A stretch of 64,000 nt of DNA from positions 2,976,001-3,040,000 of the forward strand of contig OZ253540.1 of assembly GCA_965262485.1 (NCBI GenBank), read 5' to 3'. Both the position numbers and the translations under genes were made by a program. This document shows, one piece after another, positions 15,835 to 24,153 of this stretch. The notes under the pieces were generated by a model. The model made no database searches. It saw only the letters and a list, made by a program, of their open reading frames with translations, and had not been told where the DNA came from. The stretch comes from Bin87 sp965262485. GTDB taxonomy: Bacteria; Chloroflexota; Dehalococcoidia; Lucifugimonadales; UBA3495. Within the stretch, counting starts at the first letter, position 1, and each line of letters starts with the position of its first letter.

Positions 15835-17154
15835 CTAGTCCCGCCCACACTGATCGAGAAGCTCTTCCAGAGACATATCGTTGTCATGAGCAATCTCAGC
15901 CATTTCCATCTCTTCAAGCATAAACCGAGCGGCGCCTGGCACATACAGTGTCGGATCAAGATGCTCAATTAGGTTATCCTCCCTAGCAATTCCATGTCGG
16001 ATACCTAGCAATTCATTATAGTCCGACAACGTCAAATTGCTAGGATACCCGACATCGACGTCCGCGTCAGAATCATGCGTCTTGATTTGTTCGATGAATT
16101 CCTCAAAGAAACCACTAGTTACAGCATAGCTAATCGGCGTCATCCGATTATCATCTGTAGCATTGATGTCGGCACCGTGGTTCAATAATTGTCGAATTCC
16201 TTCATTAGTACTCCCTCCAAAAGCCGTTGCATAGTGCAGGGGTGTACGGTTATGAACGTCTTTCGCATTAACATCTGCGCCATGATTTAGAATTTTCTCG
16301 ACAACGGAAATATCGTCATCTCCCAAATGCCAACTAGTCAAGAAGACATAGTGCAAAGGTGTCAATCCATGGGAGAGAAAACTTCCACTATGTATTCTAA
16401 GCAAATCAAAGTCAATACCAATGCCAACATCACGCTCTAACATCCATTCTATGAGACCAGCATTCCTGACAGCCACGGCGTAGTGTAAAGGAGTTCTGCC
16501 TTTACTGTCTTCATAGTGATCGAGAAAGCTGGAATGCTCTGCTACATATTCTACGGCTTTTTTGCTCAATGGGTAATGGTCTCCCAAATCTTCAGCAATT
16601 ATGAAATAAGCAAACATAGCGTAGTGCAAAAGGTTCCTCCCCTTCGCGTCAATCACGCTGGCATCAGCACCGTGCTCCAACAATAATTCGGAAACGTCAG
16701 GATGATTTCGCTCCACTGCATAAAGCAAAGGCGTTGCTCCGGCACTGTCACGTGCGTTAACGTCAGATCCCCGCTCCAGTAGCGTCTTGGCAACGTCGAG
16801 GTTCTTTATCCGATCGACATTCACAGCATAAAACAAAGGCGTTGCTCCGGCACTGTCACGTGCGTTAGCGTCGGCGTCATGCTCGAGCAGTAGGGAAACG
16901 GTAGCGTTATCCTGCCTCTGAACTGCCCAATGCAAGGGAGATTCTCCCCAGTGGCCTCGTGCGTTAGCATCGGCATTGTGCCCCAATAATAGCACTACCG
17001 CAGGGTAGTCCTCTCTCTCTACAGCCAGATGCAACGCTGTCCTTCCATTATCATCTCTTGCTGAAATGTCCGCGCCTCGGTCCAACGCAGCTTTGACGTC
17101 CTCAACACCAACACCATCCCAAAAATCTCGGCTAAAAAGTTCATTGTTGCTCAT
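15835..17154 (-). CDS. Ankyrin repeat protein
   Basis: The product is 439 aa from ATG 17154, chosen because ggagg lies eight bases upstream. Residues about 10-350 contain roughly nine ankyrin repeats with the usual D-x-x-G-x-T-P-L-H-x-A consensus, for example NGRTALHLAVEREDY, GESPLHWAVQR and NRTPLHYATAFGG. The last ~90 residues are non-repeat. There is no signal peptide. Ankyrin proteins bind other proteins, and in host-associated bacteria some act on eukaryotic targets. The lower GC content of this gene against its neighbours hints at transfer. Confidence 0.85.
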   Translation of the reverse strand: MSNNELFSRDFWDGVGVEDVKAALDRGADISARDDNGRTALHLAVEREDYPAVVLLLGHNADANARGHWGESPLHWAVQRQDNATVSLLLEHDADANARDSAGATPLFYAVNVDRIKNLDVAKTLLERGSDVNARDSAGATPLLYAVERNHPDVSELLLEHGADASVIDAKGRNLLHYAMFAYFIIAEDLGDHYPLSKKAVEYVAEHSSFLDHYEDSKGRTPLHYAVAVRNAGLIEWMLERDVGIGIDFDLLRIHSGSFLSHGLTPLHYVFLTSWHLGDDDISVVEKILNHGADVNAKDVHNRTPLHYATAFGGSTNEGIRQLLNHGADINATDDNRMTPISYAVTSGFFEEFIEQIKTHDSDADVDVGYPSNLTLSDYNELLGIRHGIAREDNLIEHLDPTLYVPGAARFMLEEMEMAEIAHDNDMSLEELLDQCGRD

Positions 17155-17347
17155 TGGAAGCCTCCGTTCAGTGTCTCGGTGTTGCAAAAATGATAGCAGA
17201 AAAACGGCGGCCCAACCTCCCTGTCTGCCCGCCTTTCAATGCGCTCGTACTAGGTCAACCTTGAACCCCAATCATGCAACAGTTTGTATCTCACCTGCGG
17301 CATCTGCATTTGGCCCAGGTCGCGTCCGTAGTCCTGGCGTTGTTGCC

Positions 17348-17773
17348 TTATCCCGCCACCGGCCTAGCGCCGTCAATCGTCAACTCGAATCGGCTGACGT
17401 CGGCGGGGCGGTTGCCGGGGTAGGTGGGGCGCTGGGGCGGCCTTACGTCAAGTTCCATTCCAACGACAGCAGCCTGGGGCACGGTCAGCCACTTTGAGCC
17501 AAGTTCTATCAGGCAGTCGAATTCCGGCGCGGCCGGCCAGCCATTGATCGCGCCGGGCGCAACCGGAATGTTCAGACGGAACGGGTCGGTTGCAAGAATG
17601 TGAGTAGAAAGGAACAGAATATGCACGCATTCCACCACATCGGTCTGGGGGTGTAACTTGGCGACCACCGAATCGTCGATTTCATCCGTCTCTTGTCCAC
17701 TATAGGGCCGGCATTTTCCGACGAACAGGATATCGCCAATCCGGTCGTATTCAAAGATTAGTTTCGTTGCCAT
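17348..17773 (-). CDS. DUF2283-like protein, copy A
   Basis: The product is 141 aa. The N-terminal half (KLIFEYDRIGDILFVGKCRP, then EIDDSVVAKLHPQTDVVECVHILFLS) fits the DUF2283 pattern: Y-D-x-x-x-D-I-L, a central acid, then an I/V-rich strand. The C-terminal half (PVAPGAINGWPAAPEF and RPPQRPTYPGNRPADVSRFEL) is shared only with copy B at 18008-18433, at roughly two-thirds identity. DUF2283 proteins are often small partners of DUF4258-type toxins. The gene follows the truncated pseudo-protease by 24 bases. Confidence 0.65.
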   Translation of the reverse strand: MATKLIFEYDRIGDILFVGKCRPYSGQETDEIDDSVVAKLHPQTDVVECVHILFLSTHILATDPFRLNIPVAPGAINGWPAAPEFDCLIELGSKWLTVPQAAVVGMELDVRPPQRPTYPGNRPADVSRFELTIDGARPVAG

Positions 17774-17797
17774 TCCGTTTCTCCTCTTGCCGGCCAG

Positions 17798-17992
17798 CTA
17801 GATTTTGCCGGTGATTGGTCTGTCGTAATCGCCGGTCGGTTTGACGGGAACGAACATGGATGGTTTCAGTTCAAGGGCATCAATATCGATTTGGGGCAGG
17901 CCGACGTGGTCTCCCTCCTCGACTACCAGGAAGCGATATTCCCGCGTGGCCGACTCGCCGGTGATGCTGCCTTTGATGTAAGTGGCAACCAT
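17798..17992 (-). pseudogene. Truncated copy of retropepsin-like pseudo-protease
   Basis: The 64 codons are almost identical to residues 1-64 of the gene at 18761-19213 (YIKGSITG-SATREYRFLVVEEGD). The frame stops in GKI-TAG where the longer copy reads GKIYQAG. One TAT-to-TAG-like change plus a deletion removed the second half. The DTGS catalytic motif is replaced by EEGD, as in the longer copy. It could still be expressed as a short peptide; there is a good start and no frame break inside. Confidence 0.6.
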
Positions 17993-18007
17993 CGCGCTGG
18001 CTCGTTT

Positions 18008-18433
18008 CTATCCCGTCAGGGGCAGCGTGCTATCAATCGTCAACTCGAACCGGCTGATGTCGGCGGGACGGTTACCGGGGTAGGTGGGGCGCTGGGGCGG
18101 CCTGGTGTCCAGCTCCATTCCGATGACAGCCGCCCGTGGCACGGTCAGCCACTCGGAACCGGACGCTACCAGGCAGTTGAATTCCGGCGCCGCCGGCCAG
18201 CCGTTGATTGTGCCCGGCGCAACCGGAATGTTCAGCCGGAACGGATGATGCGACAGGATGCGGCCAGAGGTAAACAAAATCTCCAGGATTTCGACTTCCT
18301 CGGTGTCAGGGTTGAGCCTGGCGATGGCTAAATCCTCAATGTCATCCGAATCCTGTCCCAAATAGGGCCGGCATTTCTCAATGATGAGGATGTCGCCGAT
18401 GCGGTCATACTGGAAGGTTAGTTTCGTTCCCAT
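18008..18433 (-). CDS. DUF2283-like protein, copy B
   Basis: The product is 141 aa from ATG 18433 (MGTKLTFQYDRIGDILIIEK). It is a close paralogue of copy A, aligned over its whole length without gaps. Its first 16 bases overlap the end of the nuclease-like gene at 18418-18756, so the two are probably translated together. This toxin-then-antitoxin-like order fits DUF2283 acting as the partner of that protein. The role is inferred only from family habit and gene overlap. Confidence 0.65.
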   Translation of the reverse strand: MGTKLTFQYDRIGDILIIEKCRPYLGQDSDDIEDLAIARLNPDTEEVEILEILFTSGRILSHHPFRLNIPVAPGTINGWPAAPEFNCLVASGSEWLTVPRAAVIGMELDTRPPQRPTYPGNRPADISRFELTIDSTLPLTG

Positions 18434-18756
18434 AGCGTCTCTCCCCTTGCTAGTCGGTGGGTAACGTAGGCGGTGACTATCCAATTACGTGGCCCGGGAT
18501 GATTAACAACCACTACGACTACATACTTGTCCAAGTCGTAAAACCGGCGGCAAAACAAGGTGGTGTCATCCGGCGGCGCCTTGAGCCGTATCGTGTCGGG
18601 GTCTGCTAGAACCGACGCAATATAACCGGTATGGTCCGGAATCAGCGTTGAGTGCTCTTCCCCAATATGCCGCTCCCGTTCCTCGTTAAGCTCTACCGTG
18701 CCACCCAGATAGGGGCACGGAAAATATGCTGGGCTTGGTTCGGCCTCCGCAGACAA
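18418..18756 (-). CDS. Small BECR/DUF4258-like nuclease-fold protein
   Basis: The product is 112 aa starting at TTG 18756, four bases after the previous stop; no ATG is available in frame. The sequence LNEERERHIGEEHSTLIPDH has a conserved-looking RHI-x-x-EH helix. LADPDTIRLKAPPDDTTLFCRRFYD and KYVVVVVVNHPGPRNWIVTAYVTHR form a strand-rich core. This layout (His-helix, 'LADPD', then YVVVVV and TAY) resembles phage-type PBECR/DUF4258 RNase-fold proteins, many of them toxins. The assignment is by pattern only. The gene overlaps DUF2283 copy B. Confidence 0.5.
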   Translation of the reverse strand: MSAEAEPSPAYFPCPYLGGTVELNEERERHIGEEHSTLIPDHTGYIASVLADPDTIRLKAPPDDTTLFCRRFYDLDKYVVVVVVNHPGPRNWIVTAYVTHRLARGETLWERN

Positions 18757-18760
18757 TGTA

Positions 18761-19213
18761 TCAAGCGGGCAGTATCGGCGGCGCCTCCTCCGGCAGACCG
18801 GTTACAGCATGATCGGCGGACTCCAGATCCGATACATCCAGCATTGTGGGCATCAGGCCCCGGTAGATTTTTACCGGCTTGGCAGGTTTGGCAATGTGCC
18901 CCTGCTCCAAGTCAACCTTGTATCCAAGCGCGCGCAGCGCGTTGCGACCGATGGTAGGTTTCGCCGCGGGCAGTACGTCCAGGTCGATGTAGCAATCGGC
19001 AAAATGCGCTCCGGCCTGATAGATTTTGCCAGTGATTGGTCTGTCGTAATCTCCGGTCGGTTCGACGGGAACGAACATGGATGGTTTCAGGTCAAGGACA
19101 TCAATATCGATTTGGGGCAGGCCGACGTGGTCTCCCTCTTCGACTACCAGGAAACGATATTCCCGCGTAGCCGATCTGCCGGTAATGCTGCCTTTGATGT
19201 AAGTTTCGCCCAT
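18761..19213 (-). CDS. Retropepsin-like pseudo-protease, catalytic motif lost
   Basis: The product is 150 aa from ATG 19213 (MGETYIKGSITG). It aligns with the neighbouring protease at 19230-19583 through GSITG...TREYxFLV and LPQIDID. The protease has VDTGSTRMTLPQIDID; this protein has VVEEGDHVGLPQIDID, so the catalytic Asp is Val and the Gly is Glu. The second motif is weaker (PTIGRNALRALGYKVDL). The last 11 residues (LPEEAPPILPA) are identical to the end of the dehydratase at 19597-20832 because of a 29-bp repeat. A binding or dimer-partner role is possible. Confidence 0.65.
   Translation of the reverse strand: MGETYIKGSITGRSATREYRFLVVEEGDHVGLPQIDIDVLDLKPSMFVPVEPTGDYDRPITGKIYQAGAHFADCYIDLDVLPAAKPTIGRNALRALGYKVDLEQGHIAKPAKPVKIYRGLMPTMLDVSDLESADHAVTGLPEEAPPILPA
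18768..18796. repeat. 29-bp direct repeat, copy 1
   Basis: It is identical to 19604-19632. It forms the 3' end of the pseudo-protease gene and encodes the shared C-terminal LPEEAPPILP. Confidence 0.85.
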
Positions 19214-19229
19214 TTCTGAACCTCGCCTG

Positions 19230-19583
19230 CTACAGGAGGCCAGGGTTAAAATCCGTGCGCTGTATGATGCGCTCGCTTGCCAAATCAACCAAAAAGCCCA
19301 ATTCCTGCAGAAGTTCGTATCCAACCATCGGCCTTCTCGCCGGCACAACTCGCGCTTGGAATGCTACACCTTCCAGCATACCAGTGGCGCTATAAAAAGG
19401 TCTGCTAATTACATCGGTTGGGGTTTCGATTATCGCCTCCTGTCCGTGCATTTGGTCAAGCCCCAGTTCGTCAATATCAATCTGTGGCAACGTCATCCGT
19501 GTTGAGCCAGTATCTACCAGAAAGTCGTACTCCCTGGTTCCAGCGTTGCCCGTGATGCTGCCGTTGGCGTAGGTAAGACCCAT
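19230..19583 (-). CDS. Retropepsin-like (clan AA) aspartic protease
   Basis: The product is 117 aa. The catalytic motif FLVDTGSTRMTLP is at about residues 21-33, and the second core motif is ARRPMVGYELLQELGFLVD near 82-100. Both are expected of single-domain bacterial retropepsin-like proteases, active as homodimers. It starts 13 bases after the dehydratase stop and is followed after 16 bases by its inactive paralogue. An active protease and an inactive paralogue could form a heterodimer. The substrate is unknown. Confidence 0.75.
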   Translation of the reverse strand: MGLTYANGSITGNAGTREYDFLVDTGSTRMTLPQIDIDELGLDQMHGQEAIIETPTDVISRPFYSATGMLEGVAFQARVVPARRPMVGYELLQELGFLVDLASERIIQRTDFNPGLL

Positions 19584-19596
19584 TCTGATTTCCCGT

Positions 19597-20832
19597 TTAC
19601 GCCGGCAGTATCGGCGGCGCCTCCTCCGGCAGCGTCATGTCTCGCAGGGACAGGTGGCTGCCGTCGGTGAACCAGGGGTTGCGCGGGTCGCGGGACGGCA
19701 GCTGCACTGTGGCCATGCCGGGGGCGGTTATCTCGCCTCGCTGGTTTTCGGTCCAGATATCGACGTCGACCAGCGCGTTGCCGTTGTGGATGTACTTGCG
19801 CGCCACTCGCCCCTTGCAAAACTGGGTATCGCCGTAAACGTTGAACCGCCGCGTCTCCACCCGCAGACGCTTCAGGAAGGCATCGTCGCCCATCCAGTTG
19901 GTCATCAGCGTGCCCAGCCACGACACCCGCTGCGGGCCGTAATCGTAGGCGCCCGGCACTCCCACCGCCTCGGCGACGGAATCGCGCAGGTGCCCGATGC
20001 CGGTGTATTCCAGGCCGCCGCCGGACTCCGGGTTGCGGAAGAAGTGATCCGGATGCCGCATCGCCTCCCGCAGCAGCACGCCGTGAGCGCTGGAGCGTCC
20101 GGTGCCCACCAGGAACGCGCTGACGTCCTGCAAAGACAGCGGCCCACGCACCACGGGAGTCAGCTCTTCGCCCAGCTGGGTATCCTCCCAGTAGCGCGGC
20201 TGACCACCACGGGCGGTTTCACCCAGCACCTGCTCGTCGATGGCGGTCAACTCGGCGTCGGTATATTCGTGGCGCCTGGGCACATCCGCGTACTTGCCCC
20301 GCTCCCGGGAGGCCCGGCGCTGGTGGCGGGTACACCAGCCCACGACGCGGGCCACCACCTCGTCCCGCTGATTGGAATAGGTTGTTTCCACGTACTGGAT
20401 CACCAGCCGGCCAGAGTAGGCGCTCTGCTTTTCCTGAACGTCCAGCACTCTTTCCACGCAGTTGACGGCGTCGCCGGGACGCAGCGCGCGAAAGAACTCC
20501 CAATCGTTGCCGGCAAAGAAGCCGTGGACGCCGGGCAGGCCCCAGCGGGTACGACCCGACCAGTGGCGCATATAAGGCGCGCAGGGGTGCCCGATGATGC
20601 TGCCGTACTTGGAATAGGCGGCGTACTCCTGATCGCGAAACAGCGGATTGGCGTCGCCGATGCCGTTGGCGAAATTGATCATGGTGTCCAGGGTGGCCTG
20701 CCTCACGTACTGCTCGGTGCGCATCCGCACGCCGATCATGGCGCGGGCGGCGGCCAGGGCCTCGTCGGATATTCCGCCCTCCACTTCGGGCAGAGTTTCA
20801 ACTACCTGCTGTTGGGTTTCCTGCTGTGTCAT
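19597..20832 (-). CDS. MaoC/FAS1-type dehydratase with two hotdog domains
   Basis: The product is 411 aa. The N-terminal half carries a FAS1-like dehydratase hotdog (DTMINFANGIGDANPLFRD, then YGSIIGHPCAPY, FFAGNDWEFFRALRPGD). The C-terminal half is a second hotdog (YWEDTQLGEELTPVVRGPLS, GTLMTNWMGDDAFLKRL). The family includes enoyl-CoA hydratases and mesaconyl-C4-CoA hydratase. With CaiB-type transferases and the HpcH-type lyase in the window, a mesaconyl/citramalyl-like route is conceivable. This is inference only; none of the enzymes is close enough to prove it. The last 11 residues duplicate those of the pseudo-protease. Confidence 0.82.
   Translation of the reverse strand: MTQQETQQQVVETLPEVEGGISDEALAAARAMIGVRMRTEQYVRQATLDTMINFANGIGDANPLFRDQEYAAYSKYGSIIGHPCAPYMRHWSGRTRWGLPGVHGFFAGNDWEFFRALRPGDAVNCVERVLDVQEKQSAYSGRLVIQYVETTYSNQRDEVVARVVGWCTRHQRRASRERGKYADVPRRHEYTDAELTAIDEQVLGETARGGQPRYWEDTQLGEELTPVVRGPLSLQDVSAFLVGTGRSSAHGVLLREAMRHPDHFFRNPESGGGLEYTGIGHLRDSVAEAVGVPGAYDYGPQRVSWLGTLMTNWMGDDAFLKRLRVETRRFNVYGDTQFCKGRVARKYIHNGNALVDVDIWTENQRGEITAPGMATVQLPSRDPRNPWFTDGSHLSLRDMTLPEEAPPILPA
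19604..19632. repeat. 29-bp direct repeat, copy 2
   Basis: It is identical to 18768-18796. It forms the 3' end of the dehydratase gene. Confidence 0.85.
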
Positions 20833-20857
20833 TGGTTGTCCTCGTTGGATTCAGTCG

Positions 20858-21919
20858 TCAGGATGATTCGGTGGCTGTGTTCAGTTCTCGCTCAATCATG
20901 TAGCGTAAGGCAGTATAAATCAGAATGCTGATGGCCAGCCCACCCAGCGTCGCAAACTCCGACTCCAAAAAGGCAAACACCTGCGTAACAAAGATGCTCA
21001 CCAGAATGGCGCGGGTAAACCAACGGTAGGCGACGAGGCGGGAGCGACGGAGCCGCCAGATGCCCCAGGCTATTATCGCCGCCGCAACTAATGAGGATGC
21101 CAGCTGTGCGGTAGCAGTGAAGGAAAGCCGCAATTCGTTGGCGCCGGAGATGATGCCTGCTGCTATCATCGAAACTACTAGCGCAATCTGGGCCAGTGCG
21201 AAAAGGGTAAAGACCGCCAGCAGCGCCGGCTGGAACCAGCGATGCAATACTACTCGACTGTACTCCCGCGACAGCCGGTCGCGTATTCTGAAGTAGAATC
21301 CCGGATTCGACGCCTCGCCTGTTTCCAAGCCGGCAACGTATGCCGTTAGCGCTGGTACGAGGGGATTGGCGGCGTCGGCTTTGGCCAGCAGTTGGAGCGT
21401 CTCCTGCTTCGTGCCGGCGTCCAGCCGACTGCCGGAAGCCGGCCCCAGCAGGGTGAGGGAGTTGGCCAGTGCGGTGTCAGGGTCAAGGTCGGCACGGCTG
21501 CGGACGGCCCGCAGCGCCAGAAAGATTGCGATGAAAACGATGTAGATGAGGCCGATGGTGGGCTGGTAGTGATAATCGTTGTCGCTGGTGATGAACTTGC
21601 CCAGCTCGTCGATGAAAGTTCCAAAACCGACGCCGCCCAGGATGGCCGCAAAACGCTGGGCAGCCCGGCCGAGCATCGTAAAGAGCAGCAGCATCGCCAG
21701 GAGCATGAACAGGCCGCCCCACAGCATATGCGCGATATGCAGCCCGGCGCCGCCGATCTGCGGCCAGCCGGTCAGCGCCAGGAACGCCCGAATCGCCAGC
21801 ACCGAGGCCACGGCGGCCACCAGAAACAGCTCAATCAACTCCGGAGCGTAGGCGTTGCGGGTGTGGCCCAGCCGGACTAGTAGTACGAAATCTTTGTAAT
21901 GATGGGTAGGGCTGCTCAT
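20858..21919 (-). CDS. Multi-pass membrane protein of unknown family
   Basis: The product is 353 aa from ATG 21919 (MSSPTHHYKDFVLLVRLGH). An upstream in-frame start would translate the adjacent repeat element (FRRNDGM), so it is rejected. Six to eight membrane segments are likely (about residues 28-48, 58-82, 88-100, 128-145, 215-235, 250-275, 300-320 and 330-345). A conserved-looking block GGVGFGTFIDELGKFITSDNDYHYQP lies between early segments. The function is unknown; it does not resemble a standard transporter. Confidence 0.65.
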   Translation of the reverse strand: MSSPTHHYKDFVLLVRLGHTRNAYAPELIELFLVAAVASVLAIRAFLALTGWPQIGGAGLHIAHMLWGGLFMLLAMLLLFTMLGRAAQRFAAILGGVGFGTFIDELGKFITSDNDYHYQPTIGLIYIVFIAIFLALRAVRSRADLDPDTALANSLTLLGPASGSRLDAGTKQETLQLLAKADAANPLVPALTAYVAGLETGEASNPGFYFRIRDRLSREYSRVVLHRWFQPALLAVFTLFALAQIALVVSMIAAGIISGANELRLSFTATAQLASSLVAAAIIAWGIWRLRRSRLVAYRWFTRAILVSIFVTQVFAFLESEFATLGGLAISILIYTALRYMIERELNTATESS

Positions 21920-21921
21920 CC

Positions 21922-22016
21922 CGTCATTCCGGCGAAAGCCGGAATCCACAACCTGGCCCGGCGGAGACTCTTTGCCAGCGGCGATTCCTGGATTCCGGCT
22001 CAAGGCCGGAATGACG
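21922..22016. repeat. Inverted-repeat element (cgtcattccgg family)
   Basis: It opens with cgtcattccggcgaaagccg and closes with the near-complement cggctcaaggccggaatgac, with a 40-bp centre. It lies directly before the start of the membrane gene at 20858-21919 and so is probably in its leader. Confidence 0.7.
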
Positions 22017-22223
22017 ATTGAGGGGCAAGCTCGGTTACTCCTCAATCCAAAAATGTTGGACTACTAGTCTCAGCATAACTTCCCGAAGCGGCAATGGTGA
22101 TTGCTATGATTGATTCTAACTCTCGAAATCATCAAGCAAAAAGGTTGGACAAAATATCAGCGACAGACTTCTCAAATACTTGCGGATGCGTTTCCTGTTG
22201 GGTCATAGTAGTAATCCCCGTAG

Positions 22224-22565
22224 TCACTCGCCGACTAGTTCCTGAATTATCGTGAAACCGTATAACACCGCCAAACTTAGCATCTCCATGAAAAGCCATT
22301 GCAGTGGCCCGAAAACCAGCCTGCTGCCGGTTATTTCGTCATCCAGTAAAATTCTACTGACATCTAATAGCAGCCAGAAATAGAACAATGCCGTCAACGC
22401 AATACCGGCCATTTTGGCGTTTTGTACTGATGCAGCAAAATTGTCGGTCAGGCCGAACTGGCCGATTTGCAAGTCGCTCCCGAAAAGCCCGAATCCAATT
22501 GCAGCAGTGGCGATGGCAAGAATTCCGACTGCTAGCTGGTGTCGATCAGGCCGGCCCGCTGTCAT
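22224..22565 (-). CDS. Small membrane protein
   Basis: The product is 113 aa with three hydrophobic segments (about residues 12-30, 50-68 and 88-106). The start overlaps the stop of the upstream gene by four bases (ATGA), so the two are likely co-translated. No family is recognised. Confidence 0.6.
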   Translation of the reverse strand: MTAGRPDRHQLAVGILAIATAAIGFGLFGSDLQIGQFGLTDNFAASVQNAKMAGIALTALFYFWLLLDVSRILLDDEITGSRLVFGPLQWLFMEMLSLAVLYGFTIIQELVGE

Positions 22566-22807
22566 TGGACGATTTCTCCATCATGTTGACGCTTGGCCTG
22601 ATGGTCCAGCCACCAGCCATATGCGAATGCTAGTAGGCCACCGACTATCATGGTCGCGCTTAAAGTCAACGCCAGCCACGCATTGCCTGCATTGGGGAAA
22701 CGTTGTACTGCAATAATGGCGAATGGCATTAAAATGGCGCCGGCTATGAGCGCCCCGATCCCGAATCGCCCTAACGCCAACAGATTGCTGGCTTTCCGTA
22801 CTTTCAT
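22562..22807 (-). CDS. Small membrane protein, partner of 22224-22565
   Basis: The product is 81 aa from ATG 22807 (MKVRKASNLLALGRFGIG); a TTG at 22855 would add 16 residues. There are two membrane segments (about residues 10-33 and 45-65). The function is unknown; the pair could form a small membrane complex. Confidence 0.55.
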   Translation of the reverse strand: MKVRKASNLLALGRFGIGALIAGAILMPFAIIAVQRFPNAGNAWLALTLSATMIVGGLLAFAYGWWLDHQAKRQHDGEIVQ

Positions 22808-22861
22808 CGTCGTTGCTGGCTCCTGCTTCGTATCGTTGCGAACGCCATAGTGCAATACCCG

Positions 22862-24127
22862 CTAATACACAACCCCTCGCTCTTCCAACTCCGCTACTTC
22901 GCTTTCGCCCAGCCCCAGCGTATCACACAGCACCTGCCGGTTGTGTTCCCCCATCAGCGGGGCGTGGCGGCGTACCGCCGACGGCGTCTTGCTGAGGCCC
23001 CACATCAGGTTGAATATCGGCTCGGCGCCCAGAGCCGGGTGGTCGATGTCGGCATAGAGGCCGCGCTCCATGAAGTGCGGATGAAATAGCCGTTCCTCGG
23101 CGCCCAGCACCGGCGCGGCGGCCACCCCGTGGGACTGCAGCAGCCCGGTGATGGCAGCGGCGTCGCGCCGGGCCGTCCATGCCCCCAGCAATTCATCAAG
23201 TTCCTGCCGGTGTCGCTGCCGGCGATACTGGCTGCCGAACCGGTCGTCGTCGGCCCAGTCCGGACTCCCCATCGCTTCCACCAGCCCGCGCCATTCCGGT
23301 TGCGATCCCACCGCAATGGACACCCACCGGTCGTCATTCCCATCGGAGTCCGGGGCGCAGGGATAGTGGCCGTAGGGCGCCATGGTCGGGTCGTAGTTGC
23401 CGCGGGGTTGCAGCGAGCGTCCGGTCAGCGCGTGTTCCATCAGGCCGACGCCCTGAGTAACCACCGTTGCCCGCAGCATGGACACATCGATGTACTGGCC
23501 GGCGCCGGTCCGGTTGCGGTTGTGCAGCGCGGACACGATGGCGAATACGGCATGGAGCGCACCGCAGATGTCGCCAAAAGCGTGCTTGAGTCCCAGCGGC
23601 CCGCCACCCTCATACCCCATAGTGCTGTCGAGACCGGACAGGGCGCCGATGGACGGAGCGTAGGCGCGCAGGTCCCGCAGCGGCCCGTCCTGCCCGGTGG
23701 ACGATATGGACGCCATGACGATGTCGGGCTTGATTGCCCGCAGTGTTTCGTAGCCCAGGCCCAGCCGGTCCATCACGCCGGGCGAAAAATTCTCGATCAC
23801 CACGTCGCAGCGCGCCGCCAGCCGTTTGGCCAGCGCGACGGCATCCGGTTCAGCGATGTTGAGGGTAACGCTGAGCTTGCCCCGGTTGACGTTGTGGAAC
23901 ATGGGGTTCTGCTCCGGGTCGGGCTGGTCGCCAACGATGGGCCTACCCAGGCGCATGTAGTCCAGACGCTGTCGGGTTTCCACCTTGATTACTTCGGCGC
24001 CCATATCGGCCAGCACCATGCCGGGAATGGCGCCGGCCAGCACCCATCCAAAATCCAGCACCCGGTAACCCGACAGGACGCCGTCGTTTGCTGGTGTGTT
24101 CATAGACGTGTTCTCTGGTGTGTTCAT
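22862..24127 (-). CDS. CaiB/BaiF family CoA transferase (paralogue 4)
   Basis: The product is 421 aa from ATG 24127. A second ATG at 24103 follows an 8-codon direct repeat (MNTPENTS/MNTPANDG), so the true start is unclear. Motifs are GYRVLDFGWVLAGAIPGMVL, DMGAEVIKVETRQRLD, NRGKLSVTLNIAEPDAV, DVVIENFSPGVMDRLGLGY, and the nucleophile region HAFGDICGALHAV with Asp in place. It is most similar to paralogue 2 in its signature loops. The acyl substrate is unknown. Confidence 0.9.
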   Translation of the reverse strand: MNTPENTSMNTPANDGVLSGYRVLDFGWVLAGAIPGMVLADMGAEVIKVETRQRLDYMRLGRPIVGDQPDPEQNPMFHNVNRGKLSVTLNIAEPDAVALAKRLAARCDVVIENFSPGVMDRLGLGYETLRAIKPDIVMASISSTGQDGPLRDLRAYAPSIGALSGLDSTMGYEGGGPLGLKHAFGDICGALHAVFAIVSALHNRNRTGAGQYIDVSMLRATVVTQGVGLMEHALTGRSLQPRGNYDPTMAPYGHYPCAPDSDGNDDRWVSIAVGSQPEWRGLVEAMGSPDWADDDRFGSQYRRQRHRQELDELLGAWTARRDAAAITGLLQSHGVAAAPVLGAEERLFHPHFMERGLYADIDHPALGAEPIFNLMWGLSKTPSAVRRHAPLMGEHNRQVLCDTLGLGESEVAELEERGVVY

Positions 24128-24153
24128 GTTAGATAACCTGCATTTGCCGATGG

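Noticed and set aside
20858..22045. Longer start for the membrane protein at 22045
   Set aside because: The extra 42 residues are a translation of the inverted-repeat element at 21922-22016.
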